NCBI GenBank assembly: GCA_964460115.1
Contig: CAYWPR010000031.1
Span: 4,231 to 68,230 of the forward strand
Direction of reading: 5' to 3'
DNA length: 64,000 nucleotides
DNA from: JAEUJZ01 sp964460115
GTDB taxonomy: Bacteria > Myxococcota_A > Polyangia > Palsa-1104 > JAEUJZ01
Part shown: positions 33,732-42,935 of the stretch, in pieces
How the letters are laid out: each line of letters starts with the position of its first letter
How positions within the stretch are numbered: the first letter of the stretch is position 1
The notes under the pieces: model-generated
The model's input: only the letters and a program-made list of their open reading frames with translations
Databases searched by the model: none
Told to the model about the DNA's origin: nothing
Made by a program: the position numbers and the translations under genes

Positions 33732-36700
33732 TTAATTACCGCTGGCCATACGCCAACTGGCTCCATACCAAACAGTCTTTGTACCGGCCGGTTCAAGCTT
33801 TATGGGAATCCAAAGCAATCGTAACTTTCGCTCTATCCCTTCGCGCGAATAGCCGACAAAGCCCGACAGCACAGACCATTCGAAGTCGTTTGGATGCGGA
33901 CGGCCCACCGAGAACAGCGGCCAGAACTGAAATTCCCAGCTCCCCTGATAGGCGCCGCTGCCCTTATATATGTATGTATTTAACACGAGCGTGTAATGTC
34001 CGCGGTCGGTACGCCAGTGCGCGCCGAAGGGCAGAAATACCGTCACCGTATAGTTTTGGCGGCGAGCATGCCAGATGAGCGGGAAGAAAATCGAGGTTTG
34101 TCGGCTTTCGCTCTTGAAATGCCAAAAGAGCGGGAACACGACGCGTTCACGACTTCCATCGCTGCCGTTGCGAGCCCAGGTAAATAGCGGCAAAAGCAGC
34201 AAAGAGCGGTTGTTATGTTCATCACGCGAATAGCCAAACAGCGGCAACACGACCACTGTTTTGGTGGCCGGCCGGCTGAAGTAATAGACCAGCGGGAAAA
34301 GCACGGTCGTTTGCTTCTCGGCGGACTTTATGTGCCAGATAATTGGAAAAGTAATGGCGGTAATGCCATTTGGTTCGCGTTTGACGTACGTCAAAATCGG
34401 CGGGAAGATCCAAGAGGTTGTATTGGTGCTTTCATTTCGCATCCGCACAAATAGCGGCACGACCGGGCCAACGGCAGTTAGCCGTTCACGGAACAGATCG
34501 TGTACATCAAGCGCCAAAGGAAATAGCAAGGTCACGCGCCGAGTCAGCGTACGGTGCTGCCAAAATAGCGGCGTAATCATGGTCAGGCTTTTCTCTGCCG
34601 TGGTGTCGCGCAGAAAGAGCGGCAGCAGAAAAGTCAGGCGGTCCTGATTGTGAAGATTGCGCCCATCGTAAAACAAAGGAAATAGCGCCAAGGATCGTTG
34701 ATTCTCGTCGCGTCTTAGGTAAAACGGCCCGAGATAGAAGCGGTACCCTGCAGGGCCGGTTTGAAAACCAAAAGCGGGGGTGGCCAGCCAGGTCGACCCT
34801 TGCGGACGATGGGAAGCGTAGAGCAGCGGAAATAGCAAGAAGCTATAACCACCGTCGCCGTCGTTTTTGCCAAAGACAAGGGGCAGAAAACCGCCGTATG
34901 AGGATGTCTTCTTATGGCCGAAGAATAACGGCCCGAGCATCGTGAAGGCGCGGTTTTCGGCAGGGTCGCGGCTGTCAAAAAAGAAAGGCAGCGCGAACAC
35001 TGTACGAGCCGTCCCGCGGCGGGTTGCAAAGAACAGCGGAACTACGCCGAAGTCGTCGCGATTGCGTTGAAAATCACCATAAAACAGCAGAAAGGCGCTG
35101 CGCGTCCGGCCCGTGATGTGGTTGTTCTGATAAAAACCAATCGGCGTGGCCAAAACTGTGCGGTCGACATCACGGCCGTAGGCAAACAGCGGCAGCAGGC
35201 CCACAGCGCGGGAGCCGCTTTTTTCATCGCGATGATGAAAAAATGGTCCGACGACAGTGGTACTACGGCTGGGCGTGCGCAGGGCGAAAAACAACGGCAA
35301 TAAAACGTGGGCGCGGGTCTCGCCTTGATTGAGATTGACGCTGTTGTAAAGCAGCAATACGGAACGGAAAGTCGTCTTTTCTTCGCGAATCTGCATAAAG
35401 AACGGAAAAAGGACGGTTGCTTTGCGGTCGGCGCTGCAGTGGAAAAAGAAAAGCGGGAAGAGCACGCGGGTTATCGATTGCTCTGGTTGTCCCGGTGCCG
35501 TTACGTTTTCGACATAGGGGCCAATGAATAACGTACGGTGCTGCGCAGTGCGGCGATAACCGCCAAGCGGCGCAACAACCAGCGATTCCTCGGCGGACTT
35601 TCGTGCATAGAACAGCGGAAAAACGCCAAACGTGATGCGATCTCCGCTTGATCCGCCAAGTTTTTTGCGGTGGAAAAACACCGGACCTGCCATTGCGACG
35701 GTATCGGTGGGGGTGTGCGCTTCAAAAAACAACGGAACCAGGGCGGTATAGCTATGCTCAGGCGAACGTTTCCAGAAAAATAGCGGCAAGAGACCGGCAT
35801 GGACCGCGGCTTGAGTATCGCCAACAAAGCGCGGACATCGACGATCATAATAGAAGGGGCCTAGCCACAGGCGTTCGCTGCCGGGCTGGCGATGATGGTA
35901 AAAAATCGGCAGCAGCGCCTGGGTACTGCGATCGCCATGTCGGCTGACAAATAGCAGCGGGAAAATGCCGGCATCGTAGCCAGTTTCAGGACCTTGGGTC
36001 TGCGCTCGATAAAATAGCGGTCCAATAGATACGTGATAACGGCCTGCCGCCCGATCCGCGCTGTAGATGAACAAGGGGGGCAGAATCGCCGCATGGGGGC
36101 GTGGGCCTGTGGCAAACGAAACGAGCGGGAGCAGTCCACCGCCATAGGCTCCGTCACGGCTTCGCGACCACCCATAAAGCGGCCCAATGAATCCCATTCG
36201 CAACGTTGGCGAGTGGTGCAGCGCAGCCAAGAGCGGAGGGATAATGGTCGTGGACGAGCGCTGAACATTGCTATGAAAACGCAGATACAGCGGAATGACC
36301 CCTTCGCTGCCCCCTTCGTCGTCTCGAGAAAAGAAAAGTGGCCCCGCAAAGCCGACGCGCTGACCGCTTTGCTTGTTATGCCAGTAAGCGGCCAGCGGCA
36401 ACAAAACCGTTAATCGCGAAGTCGGCGTATCGCGATGCAACATCGGCGGTACCAGCGTACCGGTTGTATCTTCTTGAGTCTCATGATCGACATAGCGAGC
36501 GCCTAGCGGCGTCACATAAAGTCGATTTTGATTGGCGCTGCGATAATACAGAAAGAACGGCATAAGAGCTGCATAGCGCATGCCGGTTTCGGAATTGCCA
36601 CCTTCGAAAAATAGCGGCAGTACCGCTGTCTTATGCTCTGCAGCGTCTGCCGAATAATGAATGAGCGGAAAATAGCCGGCATTGACTTTATCGGCGCTGC

Positions 36701-37664
36701 GCCGATAGTAACCAAGGCCTAGAAATAGCCCGAGAGTATCTTCCTGTCGTTGACGGACATAAAGCAGCAGAGGCAAGAACACGGTATCGCGCTCTCGGGC
36801 CTTTTCATCATGCCGTTCAAAATACAGCAAAGGCGGAATGATGTTGGTAGATGTGCTGCCGCGCTGTTTGGAATAGAAGAATGGAAGAATTCCAATGGCG
36901 CGTCCTTCTTTGCCATAATCCGAATAGAAGAATAGCGGCCATATGCGATGAGTGCGCTCTTCAGGAGTGCGCTTATATTGATAAGTTGGAAAAACCCATA
37001 GATTGCGCGATTTTTCTTCATGATCGCGCCGATCGGCAAAAAATGGCGCCAAAACTCGAGTCGAATGTTGAGGATGCCAAAAGTGGAAATAAAACGGCAC
37101 GACCATGCGAAAGCCGATCGGGCCGGGGCGGTGATAATAAATAAACGCCGAGGTCATCGGCTTTATCGATTTGCAGATGTGTAGCGCACAGACGGACTGC
37201 GCTGGACACTGATCATCGCTGTTACATTCGATGCGTTTCTGCTTTTGCGCGCGTTTTTTTTCGGCCTCGGCCTGATTTTCGTCTTCGTCTTCGTCGACGA
37301 GGCTTCCCGGCGCGGGCGTGGCAAATGGCAGCGATTGCGCAGGTGCCGCATTTTGCGCAAATAGCGGCAGAGGCGGCAGTCCGTCCGCCTTTTCAGAAGG
37401 CGCCGCAGCAGGGTCCTTTGGCGGCGGAAGCGGCGCGCTTAGGGGCTGAAAGGGCCGCAGCGGCGTTGCCGATGGCGGCACCCCTGGAACTTGCGCCCAA
37501 GACACGGCAGCAACACTGGGAATGCCCATGAGCAGGCTGGCCAAAGTCGCCAAGACTGCCGAATTAGGCCGCTGTCTTTTGCACGTGGATTTGTCAATGC
37601 AGACCACAGCCCGCACCGAAACGACCGGCGCAAAACTGCCGGTTTTTTGCTGTTCAACTGCCAT
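33732..37664 (-). CDS. Giant exported beta-repeat protein of unknown function (about 60 x 17-19-residue units)
   Basis: A 1310-residue protein with no recognised enzyme domain. A signal-like hydrophobic stretch is at residues 35-58 (ATLASLLMGIPSVAAVSWAQ). A Pro-rich linker, an acidic DEDEDENQAEAEKK segment and a Cys motif C-x5-C-x5-C-x4-C near residues 147-165 follow. From about residue 175 to the C-terminus the chain is a continuous series of units, each with a core of two hydrophobics then PLF or PFF plus aromatic residues, followed by a charged turn with Arg (for example VLLPLFFALRTPSRST, FLLPLFLRDTTAEKSLT). I count roughly 60 units with diverged sequences. One strand plus one turn per unit fits a beta-barrel or beta-stack in the outer membrane or outside. 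The ATG at 37664 has no clear ribosome site; a GTG at 37607 would give a cleaner signal peptide. Confidence 0.8.
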   Translation of the reverse strand: MAVEQQKTGSFAPVVSVRAVVCIDKSTCKRQRPNSAVLATLASLLMGIPSVAAVSWAQVPGVPPSATPLRPFQPLSAPLPPPKDPAAAPSEKADGLPPLPLFAQNAAPAQSLPFATPAPGSLVDEDEDENQAEAEKKRAQKQKRIECNSDDQCPAQSVCALHICKSIKPMTSAFIYYHRPGPIGFRMVVPFYFHFWHPQHSTRVLAPFFADRRDHEEKSRNLWVFPTYQYKRTPEERTHRIWPLFFYSDYGKEGRAIGILPFFYSKQRGSTSTNIIPPLLYFERHDEKARERDTVFLPLLLYVRQRQEDTLGLFLGLGYYRRSADKVNAGYFPLIHYSADAAEHKTAVLPLFFEGGNSETGMRYAALMPFFLYYRSANQNRLYVTPLGARYVDHETQEDTTGTLVPPMLHRDTPTSRLTVLLPLAAYWHNKQSGQRVGFAGPLFFSRDDEGGSEGVIPLYLRFHSNVQRSSTTIIPPLLAALHHSPTLRMGFIGPLYGWSRSRDGAYGGGLLPLVSFATGPRPHAAILPPLFIYSADRAAGRYHVSIGPLFYRAQTQGPETGYDAGIFPLLFVSRHGDRSTQALLPIFYHHRQPGSERLWLGPFYYDRRCPRFVGDTQAAVHAGLLPLFFWKRSPEHSYTALVPLFFEAHTPTDTVAMAGPVFFHRKKLGGSSGDRITFGVFPLFYARKSAEESLVVAPLGGYRRTAQHRTLFIGPYVENVTAPGQPEQSITRVLFPLFFFHCSADRKATVLFPFFMQIREEKTTFRSVLLLYNSVNLNQGETRAHVLLPLFFALRTPSRSTTVVGPFFHHRDEKSGSRAVGLLPLFAYGRDVDRTVLATPIGFYQNNHITGRTRSAFLLFYGDFQRNRDDFGVVPLFFATRRGTARTVFALPFFFDSRDPAENRAFTMLGPLFFGHKKTSSYGGFLPLVFGKNDGDGGYSFLLFPLLYASHRPQGSTWLATPAFGFQTGPAGYRFYLGPFYLRRDENQRSLALFPLFYDGRNLHNQDRLTFLLPLFLRDTTAEKSLTMITPLFWQHRTLTRRVTLLFPLALDVHDLFRERLTAVGPVVPLFVRMRNESTNTTSWIFPPILTYVKREPNGITAITFPIIWHIKSAEKQTTVLFPLVYYFSRPATKTVVVLPLFGYSRDEHNNRSLLLLPLFTWARNGSDGSRERVVFPLFWHFKSESRQTSIFFPLIWHARRQNYTVTVFLPFGAHWRTDRGHYTLVLNTYIYKGSGAYQGSWEFQFWPLFSVGRPHPNDFEWSVLSGFVGYSREGIERKLRLLWIPIKLEPAGTKTVWYGASWRMASGN

Positions 37665-37775
37665 CTTGAAGCTTACCTGCTCGCTTGCTGGTTGCGGCGG
37701 AGGCGCTTGCGCGGATCTCGGCTAAGTTGTTTCTGCTAACGCGGGACATTCGCGAAATGCTGCCCAAGCCGGCAG

Positions 37776-38348
37776 CTACGGCGTCATCTTCCACTCGCCG
37801 TTCTCAAGCACTAGGTGAATATCATCGGTCTGCACATTGTCCCCTTTGGTGCGCCGCACCTTTAGGTTGGCCATGCGCATCTCACCCTGGTTCTGAATAT
37901 TAGAACCCTTGAGTTCAAAGTGGACGCCTTCCAAATCTTTTTGCGCCTGTTTGAAGTTGTCGGGTGATTGTGCCATTTGCTGCTGCACCATGCCTTGATA
38001 CATAAGGGCGTAGCAGTCGATTGCTTTGGCCACTTCCCCCTTCAGCATCGAGGAACGCCAGCGATCAAAGGTCTTTTCCGGAGACGAAAACTCTGGACGC
38101 GGCGGCGGCAATTTGAAGGAGATCTGCTTTACGCGATCGCGGGGCAGCTCCATCTTTTGGCCGCCCGTGGTTTCCAGGATGATGACGCCATCGAAGTAAT
38201 GGGTCAGCTTGCCCATGACTTGGGTATTGTCAGCCAGCGTCACGACGTCATTGGCGTAAGCCGGCGTCGCAAAAAGCGCCAGGGCAAGCGCCCAAAGGGC
38301 CCGCTTCGGCTGTGGGTTTGTTCGAGCACGGCGAATCGGAAGGCACAT
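37776..38348 (-). CDS. Exported protein with N-terminal beta domain and NTF2-like tail
   Basis: A 190-residue protein starting at the ATG at 38348, with AAGGAGA seven bases upstream; a TTG one codon earlier is also possible. A signal peptide ends at LALALFATPAYA-NDV. The first domain (VVTLADNTQVMGKLTHYFDGVIILETTGGQKMELPRDRVKQISF, read in two halves) is Sm-like in pattern. The second (residues 90-190) resembles an NTF2-like/DUF4878-type fold: FDRWRSSMLKGEVAKAIDCY, and an end HLVLENGEWKM. Function is unknown. It is transcribed toward the giant repeat gene, which ends 111 bases upstream on the map. Confidence 0.75.
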   Translation of the reverse strand: MCLPIRRARTNPQPKRALWALALALFATPAYANDVVTLADNTQVMGKLTHYFDGVIILETTGGQKMELPRDRVKQISFKLPPPRPEFSSPEKTFDRWRSSMLKGEVAKAIDCYALMYQGMVQQQMAQSPDNFKQAQKDLEGVHFELKGSNIQNQGEMRMANLKVRRTKGDNVQTDDIHLVLENGEWKMTP

Positions 38349-38691
38349 CAAAAATCTCCTTGGCAGCTTCGAGCATAGGACTGCCTGCGAGGGGCAACTG
38401 TGTACCGCGTGGCGCAGACCGTGTCAAGGCGAGACAGACGCGCCGTCGTCGCTGCAACATTTGGTTTTTCTTGCCAGAGTTTGCCGAAAGCCTCAGCGTT
38501 CTCTGCTAGTCGACTGGCCGCCGTCTGCTTTATAGTAGTGTCGAGTACTCTTTGCACAGCCCCGTCCTTCTATATGCGGCAATTCAAAATGATTTGAGCG
38601 CTGGCGCGCGAAATGCGCGGGGCGGCAAGGCCCTTTCGAGGGCGCTCGCGGGGAATGCAGAGAAATGTGCTTCCGGTGATCGAAGGCAGCC
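38349..38691. other. Divergent intergenic region, no gene seen
   Basis: This 343-base stretch separates the secreted protein gene (minus) from a Ser/Thr kinase gene (plus). It holds the minus-strand promoter listed separately. A TATAGT at 38531-38536 is a possible plus-strand -10, but it has no good -35. No tRNA, small RNA or conserved reading frame is recognisable. Confidence 0.6.
38399..38427 (-). promoter_or_regulatory. Candidate sigma70-type promoter
   Basis: On the minus strand a perfect -35 hexamer TTGACA (38427-38422) is 17 bases from TACACA (38404-38399), which matches 3 of 6 -10 bases. Transcription would start near 38392, about 44 bases before the ATG at 38348. It is in the 343-base divergent region. 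Confidence 0.45.
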
Positions 38692-40599
38692 ATGTCGCAC
38701 GCGCTGGACATGATCGGTCGGATTTTAGCTCGAACTTACCACGTCGAACGCTTACTAGGCGGCGGCGGAATGGGGTCGGTCTATGCCGCGCGGCATGTGC
38801 GCACGGGCGGTCTTTGCGCCGTCAAACTTTTGCACCCAGAAACGGCAGCGGACGCCGAAATCTACAAGCGCTTTCAGGATGAGGCTCGTACGATCTCAGC
38901 CCTGCGGCATCCCCATATCGTTCAGGTCACGGATTTTGACCGCGACGATGATGGCACGCCATTTATCGTTATGGAGATGCTAGAGGGCGAGGACCTTTAT
39001 CAGCGCCTCTGCCGAGTCGGCAAGTTATCGCTCGAGCACGTCCTAGACATTGGCAGGCAAGTCGGCAGCGCCCTAAATGCCGCACACGAGAAAGGCATTA
39101 TTCACCGCGATATCAAACCGCAGAATGTTTTTCTCGTGCGGCACGAGGTCGCCGACATGGTGACCGAGCTGGCCAAAGTCGTTGATTTTGGCATCTCGAA
39201 AATTCGCCGCCCGGGGCCGCAAGTGACTCGCGATATGACGATTTTGGGGACGCCGCAATTCATGTCGCCGGAGGGGGCACTTGGACAGAATTCCCAGATG
39301 GATGGGCGCGCCGATCAGTGGTCGCTGGGGGTGATCATGTATTTGGCCCTGTCCGGGCGACTGCCTTTTGATGGCGAAAACCTGGTCGGGGTGCTGTACA
39401 TGGTCGTGCATGAACAGCCGACGCCTTTGCAGCGGTTGGCGCCGGAGCTGCCGGCTCACGTGGTGGCGGCGATTGCGCGGGCCATGTCCAAAAATAAGGA
39501 AGATCGATTTCCGCGCATGGCTGACTTTGTGCGGGCGCTGATTGGACAAGCGCCGGGGCGTGGTCCCATTCGCGTGACCTCGGGAATGCCGCAGATACAA
39601 ATCGACGGAATACGGCCGCCGGTTAGCCGTCCTGAAGCGTCCAGCGACGAAGAAATAACGAAATTGTCGCAAAATCCGGACGAACTTTTGGCTGCGCCGC
39701 CGCATGGCTTGCTCCTGACGCCAAGTTCGCCCACCGCGATGGAGTTGCCTTCGCCGTTGCAGACGGCTCCATTGCCGCGGTCGCCAAGCAGCGAAACGCC
39801 GACCAGTCTTTCGATAAATCCTGACTTGGGCTTGGATCCCGACACTTTGTCGGACACCCCTTTTGAAGCGCGCACCGATATTGCCGATGCTGCGGCCAGC
39901 CTGGCCATGCCGCATGGGGCCCTGCCGTCGCCGCCGCTCGGAGTTCCGACCCAAGCCGTGGACGGCGTCACCGGACCTGTGGACTTAAAAGAGCTTCCCA
40001 CGCGCGTGGCCAGCTCGACTGGGGCCGATTCGCGCCGAGAGTCTTTTTCTGAGCATGCTTCGAAAGTCACGTTGCCCCTGGACAACTTGCGACATACGCC
40101 GTCCGAGCCCTTTTTAAAACCGCCGTCCGGAGCGCAGCGCGCAATCGACAAATTGCTGGGGCGATTGCCGAGGCAAAAAGACTTCCTGCTGCCAAATGCT
40201 GCAATTCGAGGGATTTTGTCGCGGCGGTTTTTGGTTATTGCCGGTACCGCCATCGTGGTGTTTGGGCTCTTGTGGTTGCTGCTTTTGCGCAAGACGAGCC
40301 ACCAAACAACCGTGGTGATGCCCAAAGTGACGGCGCTTCCGTCGCAAATCGCCGATGTGGTGGGTTTTCCTCCGCCGCTTGGTTCTATCGATGGCGGAAT
40401 CGCCGACACAGCGATCATTGTGGATGCTGGCAGCGAAAAACTCGAAAGGCCCGAAAAACTCGACAAAAACAATACGAATGAGCCTGCCAGTCCGGTTCTG
40501 CCCGTGCCAAGCCAGCTACCTGCGCCCGGCAAAAAATTTATCAAGCGGCCGGCCCTAAGGCCAGCAATCGGCGGCAAGCCCAAACCGCGAGTTTTTTAG
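38692..40599 (+). CDS. Hanks-type Ser/Thr protein kinase with one C-terminal membrane segment
   Basis: A 635-residue receptor-like kinase. The kinase domain (residues 8-290) has the glycine loop GGGGMGSV (23-30), the ATP-binding Lys45 in AVKLL, the catalytic HRDIKPQN (Asp140), DFG at 165-167 and GTPQFMSPE, so it should be active. A long Ser/Pro/Thr-rich, probably disordered linker follows. A single membrane helix (FLVIAGTAIVVFGLLWLLLL, near residue 515) and a short outside tail with Lys/Pro-rich end complete it. The PknB-like layout is common in Myxococcota. No extracellular PASTA or other sensor domain is visible. The next gene encodes a Fic-fold protein 265 bases further. Confidence 0.93.
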   Translation: MSHALDMIGRILARTYHVERLLGGGGMGSVYAARHVRTGGLCAVKLLHPETAADAEIYKRFQDEARTISALRHPHIVQVTDFDRDDDGTPFIVMEMLEGEDLYQRLCRVGKLSLEHVLDIGRQVGSALNAAHEKGIIHRDIKPQNVFLVRHEVADMVTELAKVVDFGISKIRRPGPQVTRDMTILGTPQFMSPEGALGQNSQMDGRADQWSLGVIMYLALSGRLPFDGENLVGVLYMVVHEQPTPLQRLAPELPAHVVAAIARAMSKNKEDRFPRMADFVRALIGQAPGRGPIRVTSGMPQIQIDGIRPPVSRPEASSDEEITKLSQNPDELLAAPPHGLLLTPSSPTAMELPSPLQTAPLPRSPSSETPTSLSINPDLGLDPDTLSDTPFEARTDIADAAASLAMPHGALPSPPLGVPTQAVDGVTGPVDLKELPTRVASSTGADSRRESFSEHASKVTLPLDNLRHTPSEPFLKPPSGAQRAIDKLLGRLPRQKDFLLPNAAIRGILSRRFLVIAGTAIVVFGLLWLLLLRKTSHQTTVVMPKVTALPSQIADVVGFPPPLGSIDGGIADTAIIVDAGSEKLERPEKLDKNNTNEPASPVLPVPSQLPAPGKKFIKRPALRPAIGGKPKPRVF

Positions 40600-40864
40600 A
40601 ACATGTCTGAAGGGGCCCAAAAAGACTCTTGAAAAGTTTTAGCCGCCTGGCATTTGGACCGTTTCCGCCGGCCCCTTGCATAAAAGAGTAGAGTCAGATA
40701 GCATTTGCGGTCAGCGCCATCGTCAAATCGAGGGTATCGTCGCTTAGATCATCGCCCGGCTCAGATCCATGCCGACCATGTCTACTCTATTGGCACCGCG
40801 CCCTTTGTATCCTTTCTTGTTAACTATGAATAGGCAGTAGGCCACTAAACCAGGAGCATAGCGA
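40600..40864. other. Intergenic region, no gene seen
   Basis: This 265-base gap between the Ser/Thr kinase and the Fic-fold gene contains no convincing reading frame or RNA gene. Its last 15 bases carry the AGGAG ribosome site for the Fic-fold gene. Confidence 0.5.
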
Positions 40865-41653
40865 ATGGAGGAGAGCCGATTTTTCGAGCTGGATACCAAA
40901 CTGGAGATGCTGCGACATCGCCGAAGTGGCGAAGATCCGCGCGCCATGGACGCGTTTCACGAAAAGCTCGATATCGGATGGGTTTACCACGATAACGCTC
41001 TTGAAGGCGTGGTTCTTTCCTACCACGAGATCAAGGATGCCCTAGATCGCAAAATCATCTCTGATGTCAGCTTGGTATCTCTGTATGAAGACATTCGCAA
41101 CCACAAGGTTGCCATCGATTTTGTCAAAGAACTGGCGCAGGCGCAGTCCGGTCAGCGCAAGAAGCGTGGTCTTATCACCGTCGAACTGATCAAGCAAATT
41201 CACGAGACTTTGACTCCCGAAGACAAGTCCAAGGGCAGTCCCTATCGCAAGGACAATCCGCTGCATCGGGCCTACTTTCACGAAATCTCGCCGCCCGACA
41301 AGATTCCGCTGCGCATTCGCAAGCTATGCGAGTGGCTGGATGACGAAGAAACCGAGGCCTTGCATCCGCTGGCGCGCGCCGCCGGAGTTCACTTCCGCTT
41401 GATGGCCATTTATCCATGGACCAAAAACAGCGGCAAAGTGGCGCGCTTGCTCATGAATCTTTTGCTGATGCGCGATGGTTATCCCCCCGCGGTTCTGCAC
41501 AGCATCGAGCGTCAGCGTTACTATGACAGCCTGCGGGCCGAAAACGGGTATCTGGCCTCGCTTATCGTCGAGGCGCTAAATACCTACGCCGCGACTTGCG
41601 CCCGCTTTCTGGACGAGCTTGCCGAAGTGCGTCGTTCGCGGGTCGCCTCATGA
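40865..41653 (+). CDS. Fic-fold protein with rewritten catalytic motif
   Basis: A 262-residue Fic-family protein. Canonical Fic enzymes transfer AMP with HPFxxGNGRxxR; here the aligned stretch at 183-194 is Y-P-W-T-K-N-S-G-K-V-A-R. The catalytic His is Tyr, the Phe is Trp, the GN is NS and the phosphate-binding Arg is Lys; only the Pro, second Gly and final Arg stay. The surrounding fold is well kept: RLLMNLLLMRDGYPP after the motif, YRKDNPLHRAYFHEISPPDKIPLRI before it, and an N-terminal inhibitory-like element DNALEG (Glu47). So it is either catalytically dead or has changed chemistry. AGGAG lies about nine bases upstream of the ATG. The 265-base gap to the kinase gene holds nothing recognised. 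Confidence 0.85.
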   Translation: MEESRFFELDTKLEMLRHRRSGEDPRAMDAFHEKLDIGWVYHDNALEGVVLSYHEIKDALDRKIISDVSLVSLYEDIRNHKVAIDFVKELAQAQSGQRKKRGLITVELIKQIHETLTPEDKSKGSPYRKDNPLHRAYFHEISPPDKIPLRIRKLCEWLDDEETEALHPLARAAGVHFRLMAIYPWTKNSGKVARLLMNLLLMRDGYPPAVLHSIERQRYYDSLRAENGYLASLIVEALNTYAATCARFLDELAEVRRSRVAS

Positions 41654-41674
41654 AGTTCATGAAGTCATGAAGGC
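41645..41674. terminator. Possible hairpin between convergent genes, with a triple CATGAAG repeat
   Basis: GCCTCATGA (41645-41653) can pair with TCATGAAGGC (41665-41674, one bulged A), enclosing an 11-base loop. The same stretch is three tandem CATGAAG copies, 41649 to 41671. It contains the Fic stop codon and the MscS stop codon. There is no T-run, so termination is uncertain. Confidence 0.35.
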
Positions 41675-42852
41675 TTGATCGCGGGCGAAAGTAGGGCTTG
41701 TACGTGGCGCAGGCTGCCCCGTCGTAGCATGTCTTCGATAACCGGCACGTCGGAACCGCGCGGCAGCCAAAGAATCAGCGATAGCTCTACTTTCTCGCTG
41801 ATGCTAAGTAGCTGTACCTGCGGTGTGACGCTCGGCGGGTCTTGACGGGTCAGTACAGCCGCTTCTTCCAGCATCGCTTGCGACAACTTGTCAACGTCGG
41901 TGCCGACCGGCACGACGACGCGGACTTCGGCGCGGACCAGGGTTTCGGTGGAATAGTTGATCAGCCGACTGGATACCAGATCGGCATTTGGCACCACGAG
42001 CAAGCTGCCGTCAGCCAGTCGAATGTGCGTCGAACGCATACCGCTTTCAATCACTTCGCCGCAGTCACCGCTGGGCAGTTTGATGCGGTCGCCCGGCCGA
42101 AACGGATGATCAACGGCCAAAACCAGCCCGGCAATGATGTTTGACAATGCCTGCTGTGCCGCCAGGCCAATGGCCAGCGAAGTGACGCCAAAGGCGGCGA
42201 CCACCGAGCTGACATTTTGCCCAAAATGATCCAGCACCAAAATGATGCCCACGAGCCAAACCATAAGCGCGCCCAAGCGCTGAACCAGCGGCACCAGCGC
42301 ATGCGTACCGGCTGGGCCGCTGCTTCGCGCCAAGGCAGATTTGGGCTTCGGCTCGATCTCCTCGGGCGAAACCGCCAAGTCCAGCGAGGGGCGTAGCACG
42401 CGATCCAAAAGCAAGCGCAGCAGCCGGACGCCGCCGCGCATGGCGACTACCGCCGAAAGCACAAACAAGGTTCCGGCCACCCAGCGCACCGGCCCATGTT
42501 GCGCCGGCCAGGCATCTTCGATGGTGTCGGACAGTCCCGCTAGCAACACCATCCAGCGCAGGGTAGGGGTTGCAACTTCCAGCAAGGACGCTGCCAGCTT
42601 ATTGCCGCTGCGCGCCGCCCAAAGTCCCAGGCGGCGGCACATCCAGCCCGCCAGCCATGCTGCTAGAACCGTCAGCAGCAATGAAATAAGCACACGCAAG
42701 GCCGCTACCAGGCTGGGATCGCCAGGCAAATAACGGATAAGAAACTGATCGAGCCAGTGGCTAAAGCTTTCGACCGGTGTTTCCAGACCCAGCAATGTAT
42801 ACCTACCACCGGTCAGTGGCACGGTGGTAGGGGCGGTGGGCGCAGCGATCAT
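41665..42852 (-). CDS. MscS-family mechanosensitive ion channel
   Basis: A 395-residue inner-membrane protein that would release solutes on osmotic downshock. Four or more hydrophobic segments precede the pore-lining helix (VVAAFGVTSLAIGLAAQQALSNIIAGLVL, with the Gly/Ala packing pattern) and the cytoplasmic beta domain (DRIKLPSGDCGEVIESGMRSTHIRLADGSLLVVPNADLVSSRLINYS), which closely match the MscS consensus. The ATG at 42852 has GAGG eight bases upstream; a GTG at 42870 is an alternative. It is convergent with the Fic-fold gene, 11 bases apart. Confidence 0.94.
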   Translation of the reverse strand: MIAAPTAPTTVPLTGGRYTLLGLETPVESFSHWLDQFLIRYLPGDPSLVAALRVLISLLLTVLAAWLAGWMCRRLGLWAARSGNKLAASLLEVATPTLRWMVLLAGLSDTIEDAWPAQHGPVRWVAGTLFVLSAVVAMRGGVRLLRLLLDRVLRPSLDLAVSPEEIEPKPKSALARSSGPAGTHALVPLVQRLGALMVWLVGIILVLDHFGQNVSSVVAAFGVTSLAIGLAAQQALSNIIAGLVLAVDHPFRPGDRIKLPSGDCGEVIESGMRSTHIRLADGSLLVVPNADLVSSRLINYSTETLVRAEVRVVVPVGTDVDKLSQAMLEEAAVLTRQDPPSVTPQVQLLSISEKVELSLILWLPRGSDVPVIEDMLRRGSLRHVQALLSPAIKPS

Positions 42853-42935
42853 CAGAAAAACCTCGTCCACTAAGGTTGTTCGCGAAGGCGACCAACCTCA
42901 AGAAAAACGAAACTTGAATTACAAAAATTCGCTGC

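Noticed and set aside
39456..40583. 375-codon open frame antisense to the first Ser/Thr kinase gene
   Set aside because: Covers the low-complexity linker of the kinase, Ser/Gly-rich without domain signs; a shadow.
40744..40947. 67-codon minus-strand frame in the gap before the Fic-fold gene
   Set aside because: It runs into the Fic gene antisense, has no ribosome site and no recognisable sequence.
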